Shown here piece by piece: positions 1 through 12,305 of a stretch of 64,000 nt of DNA. Position numbers and translations under genes: made by a program. Positions within the stretch are counted from its first letter, which is position 1. Every line of letters starts with the position of its first letter. Source of the DNA: Amphiduros pacificus (Eukaryota; Annelida; Polychaeta; Phyllodocida; Hesionidae); NCBI GenBank assembly GCA_949316495.1, contig OX439005.1, positions 27,630,217 through 27,694,216 of the forward strand, read 5' to 3'. The notes beneath the pieces are model-generated. The model worked only from the letters and a program-made list of their open reading frames with translations. It was not told the DNA's origin and made no database searches.

Positions 1-138
1 TTTAAGGTTGTGAAGGACTTGGTCTGTGTCAGTAAATACTGTGTTTTAGTGGAGGTGGAAGCACCAGCTCCCACCAGTTCAACAAGGACTGGGCTCCTGA
101 AGCTAACAGATTTTGATTACAGTAGTGTGATTAGATGA
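1..138 (+). CDS. Possible 3' terminal coding exon, unrecognised gene (partial)
   Basis: Frame 1 is open from the first base to a TGA at 136-138, giving 45 residues that end ...TDFDYSSVIR. The other two forward frames stop at once. The stretch is richer in G and C than the AT-rich DNA after it and reads like coding sequence (for example KVVKDLVCVSKYCVLVEVEAP). I do not recognise the protein. If real, it is the last exon of a + strand gene whose body lies left of the window. A chance 45-codon opening is quite possible in this composition, so the call is weak. Confidence 0.33.
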   Translation, partial: FKVVKDLVCVSKYCVLVEVEAPAPTSSTRTGLLKLTDFDYSSVIR

Positions 139-460
139 GTGATTTAGCACTAACTCATTAGCCAAATAAGAACTGTAATAGACATGTTCATGAACATGCA
201 ATCAACCTCCATTTGATGTGTTTCACAAACATGTAGATATTAACATATTTCTATGATGTAAATAATTCTTGTAAATGGAAATGGCCTTCTTGTTATTTTT
301 AACAGGTATTGGGTATAATTGTTCCCTTTTCCAGGTAACATGTATCAGATGCTTATATTTCATGCACAATATGTTTGAATTAATGGTTTAAAGCAATCCT
401 CTGAGATATTCTGACATAAAAATGGAGGGAAAACAAACTCTTTGGATGATGCACAATTCT

Positions 461-863
461 GTCATTCCGTTACTTTTTCAATATGTCATTCCGTTACCAT
501 ACTATTTACTCTGCTAAAACCAAAGGAAAACTTATTTTGCCACAATTTTTGGCTATATGGTAGTTTAATAGGTTGTTCAAAGGGCCATTAACATATGATT
601 AAGGAAATCTTAATGGAACTGCAAAATTAATAATTTTTTATACATACACCTAAAACTGCGGTATATTTCTGTCATTCCGTTACCGAAAATATAATTGCAT
701 ATTTTCATATGAAAATACAAAGTTTCATTTTTTTTCAATTCATGATATTAAAATACCCATTTAAACCTTTAAATAACAGTTTCAATTGTTCATTTAAGTT
801 AATTTTGAAAAAAGTTATAGCTAAATGAAGGTTGCTGTACCACCATCTTGTCATTCCGTTACC
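461..863 (+). repeat. Four interspersed copies of a 14-mer
   Basis: The word gtcattccgttacc starts at 485, 671 and 850, and a copy with a changed last base starts at 461. The copies are exact over 13 bases, share one orientation and are separated by unrelated AT-rich sequence. They are therefore not a tandem array. Function unknown. Confidence 0.7.
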
Positions 864-3419
864 GCTTGGCCAAGCCCTAGTATAGAATATAATATTGACT
901 TCAGAAGATGAAGAAAATATATACATGTTACATTTTTTAATGCTTGCTGGCAAGAGCCAAACATCCATTTGGTCATGCATAAAAGCAACAATATGATGCC
1001 AAGCTTAAGGTATGCATGGCCAAATGGAGCCATTAAACAGAGCGGAATATGACCAATTAAATCTAGTTTTCTTCTTCACCCATACTTATTTTCAACTAAA
1101 GGAGATACGTGATGAGACACTTGATAAATGATTAAGGCCTATGCATTCTCTGCCTGGCTGACTGATATTGATCGAGGGTCACCTTTCTGGCAACTAGGTA
1201 CCTGCTTAAAGACATGACTAATTCACCTGTAAAAACCCTAGAAGAGACTGCAGAATATCAACAGGTCTTTTGTGTCGCAATAAATGAGCTCACTGTAGCA
1301 GAATGTGGTACGGAGATGAGACTGTCATAATCAGCAAACTGTGCAAGGAAATGATTAACACCTAGCTGATCATAGTTATGTTGTACTCCCCTTTGTTTCA
1401 AACACATATTGCTCACAGTAAATCTAAGATTTCTAATTTATAGGTCTATGATATTTAATTTATTATCTCTAAAATATAATTCATTCATAGAATCTTTGAT
1501 AGCTGCTACATTTGACAACCTGATGACTGTGTACCTCTTCTGTGTGACTTTCAGGTTGTCCTTTTAGAATGATATCATCACAAACTTTCACATACATTCA
1601 GTATTTGCTTGCAATTGCAAACTACATGTATGTGACTGAATATTAATGCAACAGATATCTGTGTCTTTTCATATTTCCCTAACAGAAAAATGCCATAGTT
1701 GAAGCAAGAAAGATATTTATATCACACCCAATGACCCTTTAATGGACACATTAACAGAAACCAAACTATAGATGTATTCCTAAGCCTCACTTGTCCAAAG
1801 GAGACTATGTGATGAAGTGTGCCAGCCTCTCGGAGGTTTGATCTTAATCAATAGCAGGAACTCAATCACCCTTCTAACTCAGGTCTGGTTACTCTTCTAT
1901 ATCATATTGATGTTAGTGATGAATGACAGCAGTTAGTCTGTGTTAACATTTGGGATAAAATCTGAGATAAGACCTCTGATACATGATTTAGTTTTCTGAC
2001 TGTTTACTAAATTTGCCAAATGCAGTTGGCTTACATTAACTTTGATTATTCTCTTGATAAAAAAACATACATTTTTTTTATCATTTCAAAAGGTGTATGA
2101 AAATTTCTTTTTTTGATTTGCCTGACATCCATCCCTGGCATTCCCTGGTAATTATGTGAATCTGCAATTAAATCTATATTCTTTCTGAGGAAACAAATTA
2201 CTGCATACAATCATTGATCAATGTAACAAAAAGATCAGAATGAAATGTTCGAAAAACATTCGCAAATCCACTTCAAATCCATTAAATCATGAAATCCCAA
2301 GCTGATATTGACCAATCCAGATTTGACCATTTCTCCATTGACTAGCTACAGAAATTTCTCTGGTGAATCTAGCTTTATAATGAAAATGACTAGTATTTTC
2401 AAAATAAAAAATGACACAGTAGAGCTGCATAAAACCCATTAACCATCAGTTCTTGTAAAAAAAAATTTTGTTTTACCAGCATGGTCACAGGTCAACAGTT
2501 AAAATAAACACTATAACCAGGCACAATCATACTTTGTCATTATGTTATAGGGCTGAACTGGATGAAAGCTTAAGTCTGGTAAAAAGATTAGAATCACAAG
2601 AGTTCATAACGCACATTATTAGAGCAATGATCACAATCATCATGCAAATCTTACGTCTAATCCTAAAGCAAAGAAAAAATCAATATTTGCACCTGCTACC
2701 CATTTGCAGCGGAGTGCCTCCAACAATGTGCTATTTTCTAACAAGACTATCCCCAGTTTAAGTTCTTTATTACAATAATTTCATGTTTGAAATATATATA
2801 TATAAATATTTTCCCTGATAAAAAAATGGCAACTATCAAAAAATTATTTTGTAATCTTTAGTTGAAGATTTGCCCTTTTTATATCCAGATAAACCCTTTT
2901 TACTGACTGCTGATGACCACATAGGTGGTACTACTTACCTGTAAAGGAAAATATGAAGATACAGAATCCATTTTCATTTTATCTGCATGTCCAGTCTGAC
3001 CTGTCAAACAAATAATTATTTTTTAGTAAATTCTCTCAGAGACAAATGAATCTGTAATATCTTTTAATCTTTAAATGTTTCAAATATATATTTATCTTTG
3101 AAGTTAAAACAGTATGCATTTGCTGTTTACATGATTGAAGAAAACCACTTACAAAGTCAAGCATAATTTATTTTATTACTAAATGAATTATGCACATGAA
3201 TATTGAGGGATACAAATGGAAACACAAATCATCTGAGTTTGATCATATATGCAGAGAGTAAAAAGAGATACTTTCTAGTAAAATAAATATAAATGATCAT
3301 AAATATGTAAATACATTGAAATGCATAGACAAAAAATATATCAGTAACCTTAAAACAACAAACCAACATTTAAAACTCATCTTGCAACCCCATAAAATAT
3401 GATCATTTATTGCAATTTG

Positions 3420-3495
3420 TGCCAATGACATTATTGTGGCATTGACATTGTGGCATTGACAATGTGGCATTGACATTTATATGGCAATGACATTA
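3420..3495 (+). repeat. Short tandem repeat, 14-15 bp unit
   Basis: Four to five diverged copies of a unit built on tgtggcattgaca lie end to end. It is a small microsatellite-like patch with no associated gene. Confidence 0.7.
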
Positions 3496-6251
3496 TTTAA
3501 TTCAAGTACAATTAAAGCTACAATGATCTTCAATTTTCATAAAACAAGTCATAACTTTGCTAATACTGGTCCGACTGACATGCTTTTTACACCAAAATAT
3601 CACATTTTTTATGTTCTTTCCAACACATATATAACCATTCTATTATTGTGTATCTTGTCCAAGACCGAAAATCTTGACATCGCTATTTTAGCTGCATTGT
3701 TGTTTGTTTACTAATTAGTTAATGTAAGTAGGTAATAGTCCCACTGTGACATCATTCTTTTTTTCTACCATATGCATTTAAAAGTGCTACTTTTCTCCCA
3801 AAAAACATGATTTCCTTATGCAGTAAAACTAACAGAGCCCACAAATCAATGTGCCTTATAATTCTCCTTCATACTATCAAAGTGTACCAGAGAAGTGAAA
3901 GTTGCCCTTTAATCTGCCATTTGACCAAATAAAATATTTGTGTCACATCTATGGATGTACATATATATGTTTGGCTCCTACTTTTATTGTGTTATTGATA
4001 ACAAAGAAGAGGAAATCAAATCAATTATTCATTCTCACATGATGCATAATTTTTATTTAATTTCCCATTTTTGTCATTATATTGATTGTTTATTTGCTTC
4101 AGGTTTACATCACTTTCAACACTATGTCTGTGATAAGATAATGAGATATACTTGTTGCAGATATATTGTGCTGCCTCACCATATTGTCATGTTGCTGGTC
4201 CTAAACATGACAACCCACCCAGTCACAAATTTAGAGCGACAACAGGTTAACCCTTCAGGCACCTGCCGTAAAGGGATTAACAACCAATTTTGCATGAACC
4301 GTTTAAAATTCACAAATTGATTATTTGACTTTCATGTCTATTAACTTTTTGATTGATGCATCCCCATCAGTGTCTGTGAAATCTAATTGAACAAGACCCT
4401 AATTTATATCCCCCTTATAGAGGCACACTTCTTTCTTGGCGTCATTTGTATGTAGAATGTTATCATGGAGGCATTGAAAGGTAAAATGACGTCGTAAATG
4501 TCTGGCAATACACTTATGATGTCATGAAAGGTATTGCCCTTAGAATAGTGCCAGAATGACGTCAAACAGTGCTACCCTACTTTGAGCCTAAATTGAGGTC
4601 AAGAAAGGTTCATGCTTCCCATGTTTACCCGTCAAGTGCAGCTGATGGCTGAGACAGACCTCTGCTTGGAGTGCAATGTCTATGTCTTATATTTTAAAAA
4701 TAACTTAACTTAAATTTGTCATGATGTTCATATGTGGATAAGCTTTCACTACCAAATTATAGGATTAATGCTTAATACCTTTAACTTGTGACTTATTGCG
4801 ACATAAATGTAATCTCGGCATGGACAGAGATCATACCCACAACATTTGGATTATCACAGAGGAACTGGTCACTTACACTCTAACCAATACATCAGGGCCT
4901 GTGTCCTTTATATTTACTTTGAATACAGATAATTACATATTTATGTTTGGTCACAATGATTGTAAATTGCCTGAGGGACTTGTTCAGCAAGACTGCCAAG
5001 AAAGCACCGTGACCAAGCATAAATGTCCATAATGTTGTCAGCTTGGCAGAGATCTGGACAAGTATGAGAAATTACCACCAGTTATTGCTTTCATAATATA
5101 ATGTTTAATTCCTATGTTATTCTACATTTAAGAATAACAACTAACAATTTAATAAGGCCTTGAGGAAATTAATATATTCATGATATTACTATATTGTAGA
5201 GTAGGTCATTTACATTAATAAGGGGGTGTGTCTCAGTGCCAGTCACTCGAGTCTCCAGCTCAGAATTTGATTCTCTTGCACCAATATATTCCTTAGTGTA
5301 CTTCAGTTGTAATTGTACAGTACATTGTGTTTCCTCAAAATATTGAACAAATTTCAAGACATTTGTTATAGCAGTCTTGCACTATCATGTTTCCTGTGAA
5401 GAAGTCTCACTCTCAATAAACACACATGCAACAGGCATTCCACTGGCATTGAAATATATACTTTTTGATGTTTGGAGCTATTCAAAATCAGTATCACTAT
5501 TTCTGGGTGTGGGCCCCCATTTACATCTTATTATTTTTTTGTTAAAGTTATGGTCATTTTATAAGGTAAGGCCTGGGTGTAGCTCTGTATTATTTGTAAA
5601 TCTCTTAGCTGAGCTAACTTCAAGTTTTTCTGCCCTTCCAAGTTGCACTTGTAAGTTTCTAACAGCCAAGTCTCACCTGCGGTTCAGGACAAATTGATGT
5701 CAATATTACCTCCAAATTTCCTCTGTGTCCGCTGTTTCTGCCCTTGTGTACAAGGTAATAGGCGTACCCAGCTAATCCAGGTGTAATCTGTGGCCCATTT
5801 CAGCCTTTCAACCCCGAGTACCACAAGAAAAATTATTTCTCTCAGAAATGTCTAGAGAAATTGTGTCCAGACAAAATGTTATAGTAGTTTGACGTTGTCC
5901 TCCACATATGATTCCTCACTATTTCTAACATTTGAAGATGATTGAATAAAATGATTGGAATTATTTGCAGGAACAAATTAGACTTTATCAATGCAGTTAT
6001 CTTGCATGTTATCATGATTTATTGGTCGAGACCGGTCTTTTAAAAGCTAAATAAAATAAAGAGTGGTGCCACCTGGTGAAAGATACTCTAACTTTGTAGG
6101 GGAGAATTTCTACTTATACATTCATGTAAACAAACATATGTCTGTTTTGTAAGGTGATCCCACGTGGTGCATTGATGGTGCCCAGAATGCTCGACCCATG
6201 GATGACTAAAATTCACAATTTTGGTACTTTAAAAGATTGAATTGGTATCAA

Positions 6252-6353
6252 TTTAAAGTCTGTCAATTTTCATCTTTTGTACACCTACTACCACATTCAA
6301 GCTATTACTTACCAAATTTAGCTTGTTAATAAATCTCAAAATTGACAGACTTT
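6252..6353. repeat. Inverted repeat pair with a distant relative at 10.5 kb
   Basis: aaagtctgtcaatttt near 6254 is matched in inverted orientation by aaaattgacagacttt near 6337. A related inverted copy (aaattgacggacttt) lies near 10500, and another (gtccgtcaatttc) near 6807. These may be edges of a dispersed element enclosing the MITE and the 20-bp array, but no clean boundary or target duplication is visible. Confidence 0.45.
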
Positions 6354-6383
6354 ATTTTCATTGAATGAAAGGGTAAGGTAATT

Positions 6384-6460
6384 AAGGGGGGGCTAGTAAT
6401 GCAGGAGTGAGGTAGTAAAGAGGGAGCTAGCAATGAAGGGCTGAGGTAGTAAAGAGGGAG
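6384..6460 (-). repeat. Stray inverted fragment of the 34-bp minisatellite
   Basis: About two units read gaggtagtaaagagggagct and gctagcaatgaag. They are the reverse complement of the units that make up the large array at 11289-14990. The patch sits about 4.8 kb from that array and in opposite orientation. Confidence 0.8.
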
Positions 6461-6846
6461 ATATTTTGATCAAATATTGCCAGTGACCTTGAAGTGACCT
6501 TTCAATGACCTTGAAAATAGAAAGGCGATTTCCACGAAATTATCTACATGTTTTATTATCCTATCATCTACATCTTTCAAATACGAGCTCGTAGAGTCCT
6601 TATTCATCAAAATCGTTCATAATTAACAATTTGACAGCAATTTATAATTTTGTGGTCAATCTATAAGGGAAAACATAGGAAAATACTATAATACTAAGTT
6701 TTTTGAAATGATATAAAAATGCCAGCTTATTGGGGGTTAGTTTATGAAAATATATAGAATACTGCACAGAAAAACACATTAATACTAAAAAGAAATTGAA
6801 AAAAATGTCCGTCAATTTCAAGATTTATTATTATTACATACATATA

Positions 6847-7343
6847 CAGTGACCGGCAGCCAAATCCGGACATTTTCATGTTTTTCACTCCCGATTTTCA
6901 CAAAACCCTTCAAAACCTTGTAAAATCTGCTCACATCGATAGAAGATCGTCTACTTTAAAGGCATGTGAAGTAAAAATAATATCCTTTCAATATTTACAG
7001 AATTATCAGGAAATTCACGTATTCAGAAAACCTGCAGATTGTCCGAGTTTCCATTGAGTTATACGGTGATGTGGGTTACGTCACCACTTCTGACGTCATT
7101 TGACAGTGACAACATCACTCGTCCCGTGAAAACAAATAAACACTTATAGCGTTCTGAAAAGCAGTGGGAATACAAGATAACGTGTGAGAGACAATACTCA
7201 GCTCAATTACAATTACAGTGACCGGCAAGTGTCCGAAACCGGCAGATGAAACTCAATTACTACAGATCAGTTTTTCTAGATATTTGACTGAGTTAAAAAT
7301 GTCCGAGTATAGTCTGCCGGTTTCGGACAGTTGCCGGTCACTG
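6847..7343. mobile_element. TA-flanked MITE with CAGTGACCGGC termini (outer element)
   Basis: The left end reads CAGTGACCGGCAGCCAAATC directly after TA (6845-6846). The right end, reverse complemented, begins CAGTGACCGGCAACTG and is followed by TA (7344-7345). TA duplication plus CAGTG termini fits a non-autonomous Tc1/mariner-superfamily element of 497 bp. No transposase is encoded. The outer left terminus matches the right terminus only over about 12 bp, so the outer boundary is less sure than that of the inner element sharing the right end. Confidence 0.6.
7216..7343. mobile_element. Short MITE with about 32-bp terminal inverted repeats (inner element)
   Basis: The left terminus begins CAGTGACCGGCAAGTGTCCG and continues to about 7247. 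The right terminus is its inverted copy, with one mismatch in the first 30 bases. TA dinucleotides flank both ends (7214-7215, 7344-7345). The 128-bp unit can fold into a long hairpin. It is either a full MITE inserted beside a related left end, or a deletion derivative of the 497-bp element. Confidence 0.75.
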
Positions 7344-7775
7344 TATAAAAAAAGCATGAACGTGATCAGAGAGGAAGGGTGACGAGATTTGAAAAAAAAA
7401 AAAAAAAGTTGCTATATGAGGTATTGGCCGCCACTAAAGTCGCCACTGATAAGAGTGTGTCATCTCGCTGTTCCGTCACCACGTTGCCTGCCCTCTGGTG
7501 GAAATGACGCTGAACTAATCTCCACTTCACTTTTGTTTTGCAAGTTTATGTGAAGGGTTGCGCTTTTGACATATTATGAATGGCATAGTTATCATTTATT
7601 TTTTGTCAGAATTACATTAGAAATGAAAATTACCTCCAATATGCCTATATTTCTGTATTAGAGCTTTGTTTTCAACCATCGGTAAATTGACCTATTTATT
7701 GACCTACTTATTGAGGCCCTGCAAGGTTTTGTACAAAGGGGTCTATATGGGTGAAATGCAGATATTTTCATAAGA

Positions 7776-10430
7776 GATAGCTGCATAACTGAGAGATAGC
7801 TGCACAAATAAGAGATAGCTGCATAAATCAGAGATAGCTGCATAATTGGGAGATAGCTGTATAAATAAGAGATAGCTGCATAACTGAGAGATAGCTGTAT
7901 TGAGACATGAAAAGTAGCTGCACAAATAAGAGATAGCTGCATAAATAAGAGATAGCTGCATAAATAAGACATAGCTGCATAAATAAGAGATAGCTGCATA
8001 AATAAGAGATAGCTGCATAAATAAGAGATAGCTGCATAAATAAGAGATAGCTGCATAAATAAGATATAGCTGTATAAATAAGAGATAGCTGTGGGAGAGA
8101 CAGCTGCACATGGTGAGACAGCTGCATATGGTGAGAGATAGCTGCACATGGTGAGAGATAGCTGCATATGGTGAGAGATAGCTGCACATGGTGAGAGATA
8201 GCTGCACATGGGTAAAGATAGCTGCACATGGGGAGAGATAGCTGCACATGGTGAGAGATAGCTGCTCAGTTTGAGAGATAGCTGCACATGGGGAGAGATA
8301 GCTGCACATGGTAAGAGATAGCTGCACATGGTGAGAGATAGCTGCACATGGGGAGAGATAGCTGCACATGGGGAAAGACAGCTGCACACGGTGAGAGATA
8401 GCTGCACATGGGGAGAGATAGCTGCACATGGTGAGAGATAGCTGCACATGGTGCGAGATAGCTGCACATGGGGAGAGACAGCTGCACATGGGGAGAGATA
8501 GCTGCACATGTGGAGAGATAGCTGCACATGGGGAGAGATAGCTGCACATGGTGAGAGATAGCTGCACATGGTGAGAGATAGTTACAACAGTGAGAGACAA
8601 CTGCACAACTGAATGACAGCTGCACACGTGGTAGTTGCACAAGTGAGAGACAGCTGCACATGTGAGAGATAGCTGCACATGGTGAGGGATAGCTGCACAT
8701 GGGGAGAGATAGCTGCACATGGTGAGAGATAGCTGCACATGGGGAGAGATAGCTGCACATCGCAAGAGATAGCTGCACATGGGGAGAGACAGCTGCACAT
8801 GGTGAGAGATAGCTGCACATGGGGAGAGACAGCTGCACATGGGGAGAGATAGCTGCACATGTGGAGAGATAGCTGCACATGGGGAGAGATAGCTGCACAT
8901 GGGGAGATATAGCTGCACATGGGGAGATATAGCTGCACATGGGGAGAGATAGCTGCACATGGGGAGAGATAGCTGCACATGGGGAGAGATAGCTGCACAT
9001 GGTGAGAGATAGCTGCACATGGTGAGAGATAGTTACAACAGTGAGAGACAACTGCACAACTGAATGACAGCTGCACACGTGGTAGTTGCACAAGTGAGAG
9101 ACAGCTGCACATGTGAGAGATAGCTGCACATGGTGAGGGATAGCTGCACATGGGGAGAGATAGCTGCACATGGTGAGAGATAGCTGCACATGGGGAGAGA
9201 TAGCTGCACATGGGGAGAGATAGCTGCACATGGTGAGAGATAGCTGCACATGGTGAGAGATAGTTACAACAGTGAGAGACAACTGCACAACTGAATGACA
9301 GCTGCACACGTGGTAGTTGCACAAGTGAGAGACAGCTGCACATGTGAGAGATAGCTGCACATGGTGAGGGATAGCTGCACATGGGGAGAGATAGCTGCAC
9401 ATGGTGAGAGATAGCTGCACATGGGGAGAGATAGCTGCACATCGCAAGAGATAGCTGCACATGGGGAGAGACAGCTGCACATGGTGAGAGATAGCTGCAC
9501 ATGGGGAGAGACAGCTGCACATGGGGAGAGATAGCTGCACATGTGGAGAGATAGCTGCACATGGGGAGAGATAGCTGCACATGGGGAGATATAGCTGCAC
9601 ATGGGGAGATATAGCTGCACATGGGGAGAGATAGCTGCACATGGGGAGAGATAGCTGCACATGGTGAGAGATAGCTGCACATGGTGAGAGATAGTTACAA
9701 CAGTGAGAGACAACTGCACAACTGAATGACAGCTGCACACGTGGTAGTTGCACAAGTGAGAGACAGCTGCACATGTGAGAGATAGCTGCACATGGGGAGG
9801 GATAGCTGCACATGGGGAGAGATAGCTGCACATGGTGAGAGATAGCTGCACATGGGGAGAGATAGCTGAACATCGCAAGAGATAGCTGCACATGGGGAGA
9901 GATAGCTGCACATGGGGAGAGATAGCTGTACATGGGGAGAGATAGCTGCACATGGGGAGAGATAGCTGCACATGGGGAGAGATAGCTGCACATGGGGAGA
10001 GATAGCTGCACAGTTTGAGAGATAGCTGCACACAGGGAGAGATAGTTGCACATGGGGAGAGATAGTTACAACAGTGAGAGACAACTGCACAACTGAATGA
10101 CAGCTGCACACGTGGTAGTTGCACAAGTGAGAGACAGTTGCACATGTGAGAGATAGCTGCACATGGTGAGGGATAGCTGCACATGGGGAGACTTAGCTGC
10201 ACATGGTGAGAGATAGCTGTAAATGGTGAGAGATAGTTACAACAGTGAGAGACAACTGCACAACTGAATGACAGCTGCACACGTGGTAGTTGCGCAAGTG
10301 AGAGACAGCTGCACATGTGAGAGATAGCTGTATAGGTGAGGGATGGCTGCATGGGTGAGAGATAGGTGCACAATTGAGAGACAGCTGCACAGGTGAAGGA
10401 TAGCTACAACAGTGAGGGACAGCATCACTT
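7776..10430. repeat. Minisatellite array, 19-bp then 20-bp units
   Basis: From about 7776 to 8090 the unit is 19 bp (around gagatagctgcataaataa). From 8100 to 10430 it is 20 bp (gagagatagctgcacatggg and variants), well over 100 copies. A distinctive block starting gttacaacagtgagagacaa recurs at 8581, 9032, 9263, 9694, 10065 and 10236, so there is higher-order structure. Because the unit has no stop on the - strand and 20 is not a multiple of 3, long - strand ORFs (up to 595 codons) arise in every frame. I treat them as artefacts. Confidence 0.97.
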
Positions 10431-10746
10431 CCCTGCCGAAGGCACTTGTGAAGCTAAAATGATTAGAAATAACTTAAATCGGTAGGGTTACAAAAGTGAC
10501 AAATTGACGGACTTTAATTTGACCTCACATTTATTTTTGAGATATTAGATAAATCAAATATTAATCTAATTTCAGAAAATAATCAGCAATAAGTTGCTCT
10601 TATCATAATAATACCTAAAAAAGAAGAAATATTCACTGAAAAATATGAGAAAATTAGTCATGAATAGAAATGATTAAAAAAAATATAATAAAAAATATAT
10701 TGAATGTAGAGTCAATTGGGTTAAATCATTTTGATGATTAAAAAAA

Positions 10747-11166
10747 ATGGCATTCTGTGTGGTTGATTTGGTTAATGGAAGTAGAAATCAGCCAATATTA
10801 CATTTCACTGAAAGCGCTGTGCAGGGTGCTTTCTGGACGTCCGCTCCTCCCACTGCTATAGACCCGTTACATGCGCTATGTCACCCATTCTCGCTGATGG
10901 CGCTGATACCAGACAAGTCTGTTCATAGCGCTGTGTTCAGGACGTGCATCCTGAAGAGATGGGTTTTCAGTCTATTCTTAAATGAGGAGACTGAAGTACA
11001 CGTCCTAATATCAGTAGGCAAGGAATTCCAAAATCTAGGGCCGACAGATGAAAAGGCCCTGTCACCCACTGTCCTTAGCCTGGTATTAGGTACTTGTAGA
11101 TGGGTGCCATCGTTGGATATTAGACAGCGTTCCCCTTGTTTGATTAGGAGTAGATCACGTAGGTAA
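10747..11166 (+). other. 139-codon ORF in a probable dispersed-repeat fragment
   Basis: Between the two large arrays lies about 500 bp that is less AT-rich than its flanks, with an open frame starting MAFCVVDLVNGS and ending SRSRR. The nucleotide stretch with gaattccaaaatctaggg and aaaaggccctgtcaccc resembles a repeat I remember from many aquatic animal genomes, where the conservation is at the DNA level. I recognise no protein domain. It is most likely part of an old mobile element rather than a gene. Confidence 0.3.
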
Positions 11167-11288
11167 GGCAGAGATGAGGTCTTGGAAGCGCGATGTTTGG
11201 CACGTCATCAAGTTATGACGTAGGCAGTAGCACGTGCCCCACCAAATCTGCAATATGAGGCAGAAAATATATCATGAGTGGTAGATCG

Positions 11289-12301
11289 GCTCCCTCTTTA
11301 CTACCTCATCCCTGCATTGTTATATCTCCTTCTTTATTACCTCAGCCCTTCATTGCTAGCTCCCTCTTTACTACCTCACCCCTACATTGCTAGCCCCATC
11401 TTTCTACCTCACCCCTTCATTGCTAGCTCCCTCTTTACTACCTCACCCCTACATTGCTAGCCCCATCTTTCTACCTCACCCCTGCATTACTATCTCCCCC
11501 TTAATTACATTACCCTTTCATTGCCAGCTCCCTTTTTACTACTTCAGCCCTTCATTGTTAGCTCCCTCTTTACTACCTCACCCCTGCATTACTACCTCAT
11601 CCCTGAGTTGTTATATCTCCTTCTTTATTACCTCAGCCCTTCATTGCTAGCTCCCTCTTTACTACCACACCCCTTGATTGTTAGCTCCTTCACTACCTCA
11701 CTCCTTTATTTCTAGCTCCCTCTTCACTACCTCAGCCCTTCATTGCTAGCTCCCTCCTTATTACCTCAGCCCTTCATTGCTAGCTCCCTCTTTACTACCA
11801 CACCCCTTCATTGCTAGCTCCCTCTTTACTACCACACCCCTTACTTGTTAGCTCCCTCTTTACTACCTCACCCCTTCATTGCTAGCCCCCTCTTTACTAC
11901 CTCACCCCTTCATTGTTATATCTCCTTCTTTACTACCTCACCCTTGCATTGATAGCTCCCTCTTTCTACATCACCCCTTCATTGCTAGCTCCCTCTTCAC
12001 TACCTCACCCCTTCATTGCTAGCTCCCTCTTTATTACCTCACCCTTTCTTTGCTAGCTCCCTCTTGATTGCCTCACCCTTTCTTTGCCAGCCCCTCTTTA
12101 CTGCCTCACCCATTCATTGTTTGCTTCCCCTTAACTACCTCACCCCTTCATTGCTAGCTTCCTCTTTACTGCCTCACCCCTGCATTGCTAGCCCCCTCTT
12201 TACTACCTCACCCCTTCACTGTTTGGCTCCCTCTTTACTGCCTCACCCCTTCATTGCCAGCTCCCCCTTAACTACCTCATCCCTTCATTGCTAGCTCCCC
12301 C
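11289..12301 (+). repeat. 34-bp minisatellite array, left part
   Basis: Pyrimidine-rich 34-bp units are built on ctccctctttactacctcac followed by cccttcattgctag. Variants include ttaactacctc and gttaggctcc. About 30 copies run up to the TTAA-flanked insertion and resume beyond it. Confidence 0.95.
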
Positions 12302-12305
12302 TTAA

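Larger units (their letters stand above)
139..6250. other. Gene-free AT-rich DNA
   Basis: I find no convincing gene or RNA gene here. The ORFs present are short, lack splice context and resemble no family I know. The stretch contains dispersed copies of a 14-mer near the left end, a short tandem repeat near 3.45 kb and ordinary AT-rich filler. Confidence 0.6.

Noticed and set aside
2468-5697. Short + strand ORFs (60-126 codons)
   Set aside because: AT-rich compositions, no domain, no splice context. They are consistent with chance openings.
7658-10428. ORFs of up to 595 codons on the - strand
   Set aside because: They are frames through the 19/20-bp satellite. Cys-rich periodic peptides (SPHVQLSLPMCSYL) follow directly from the DNA period, with no signal of coding selection.
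7776-10430. CRISPR-like array
   Set aside because: Repeats run directly into each other with no unique spacers, and the context is eukaryotic. It is a minisatellite.
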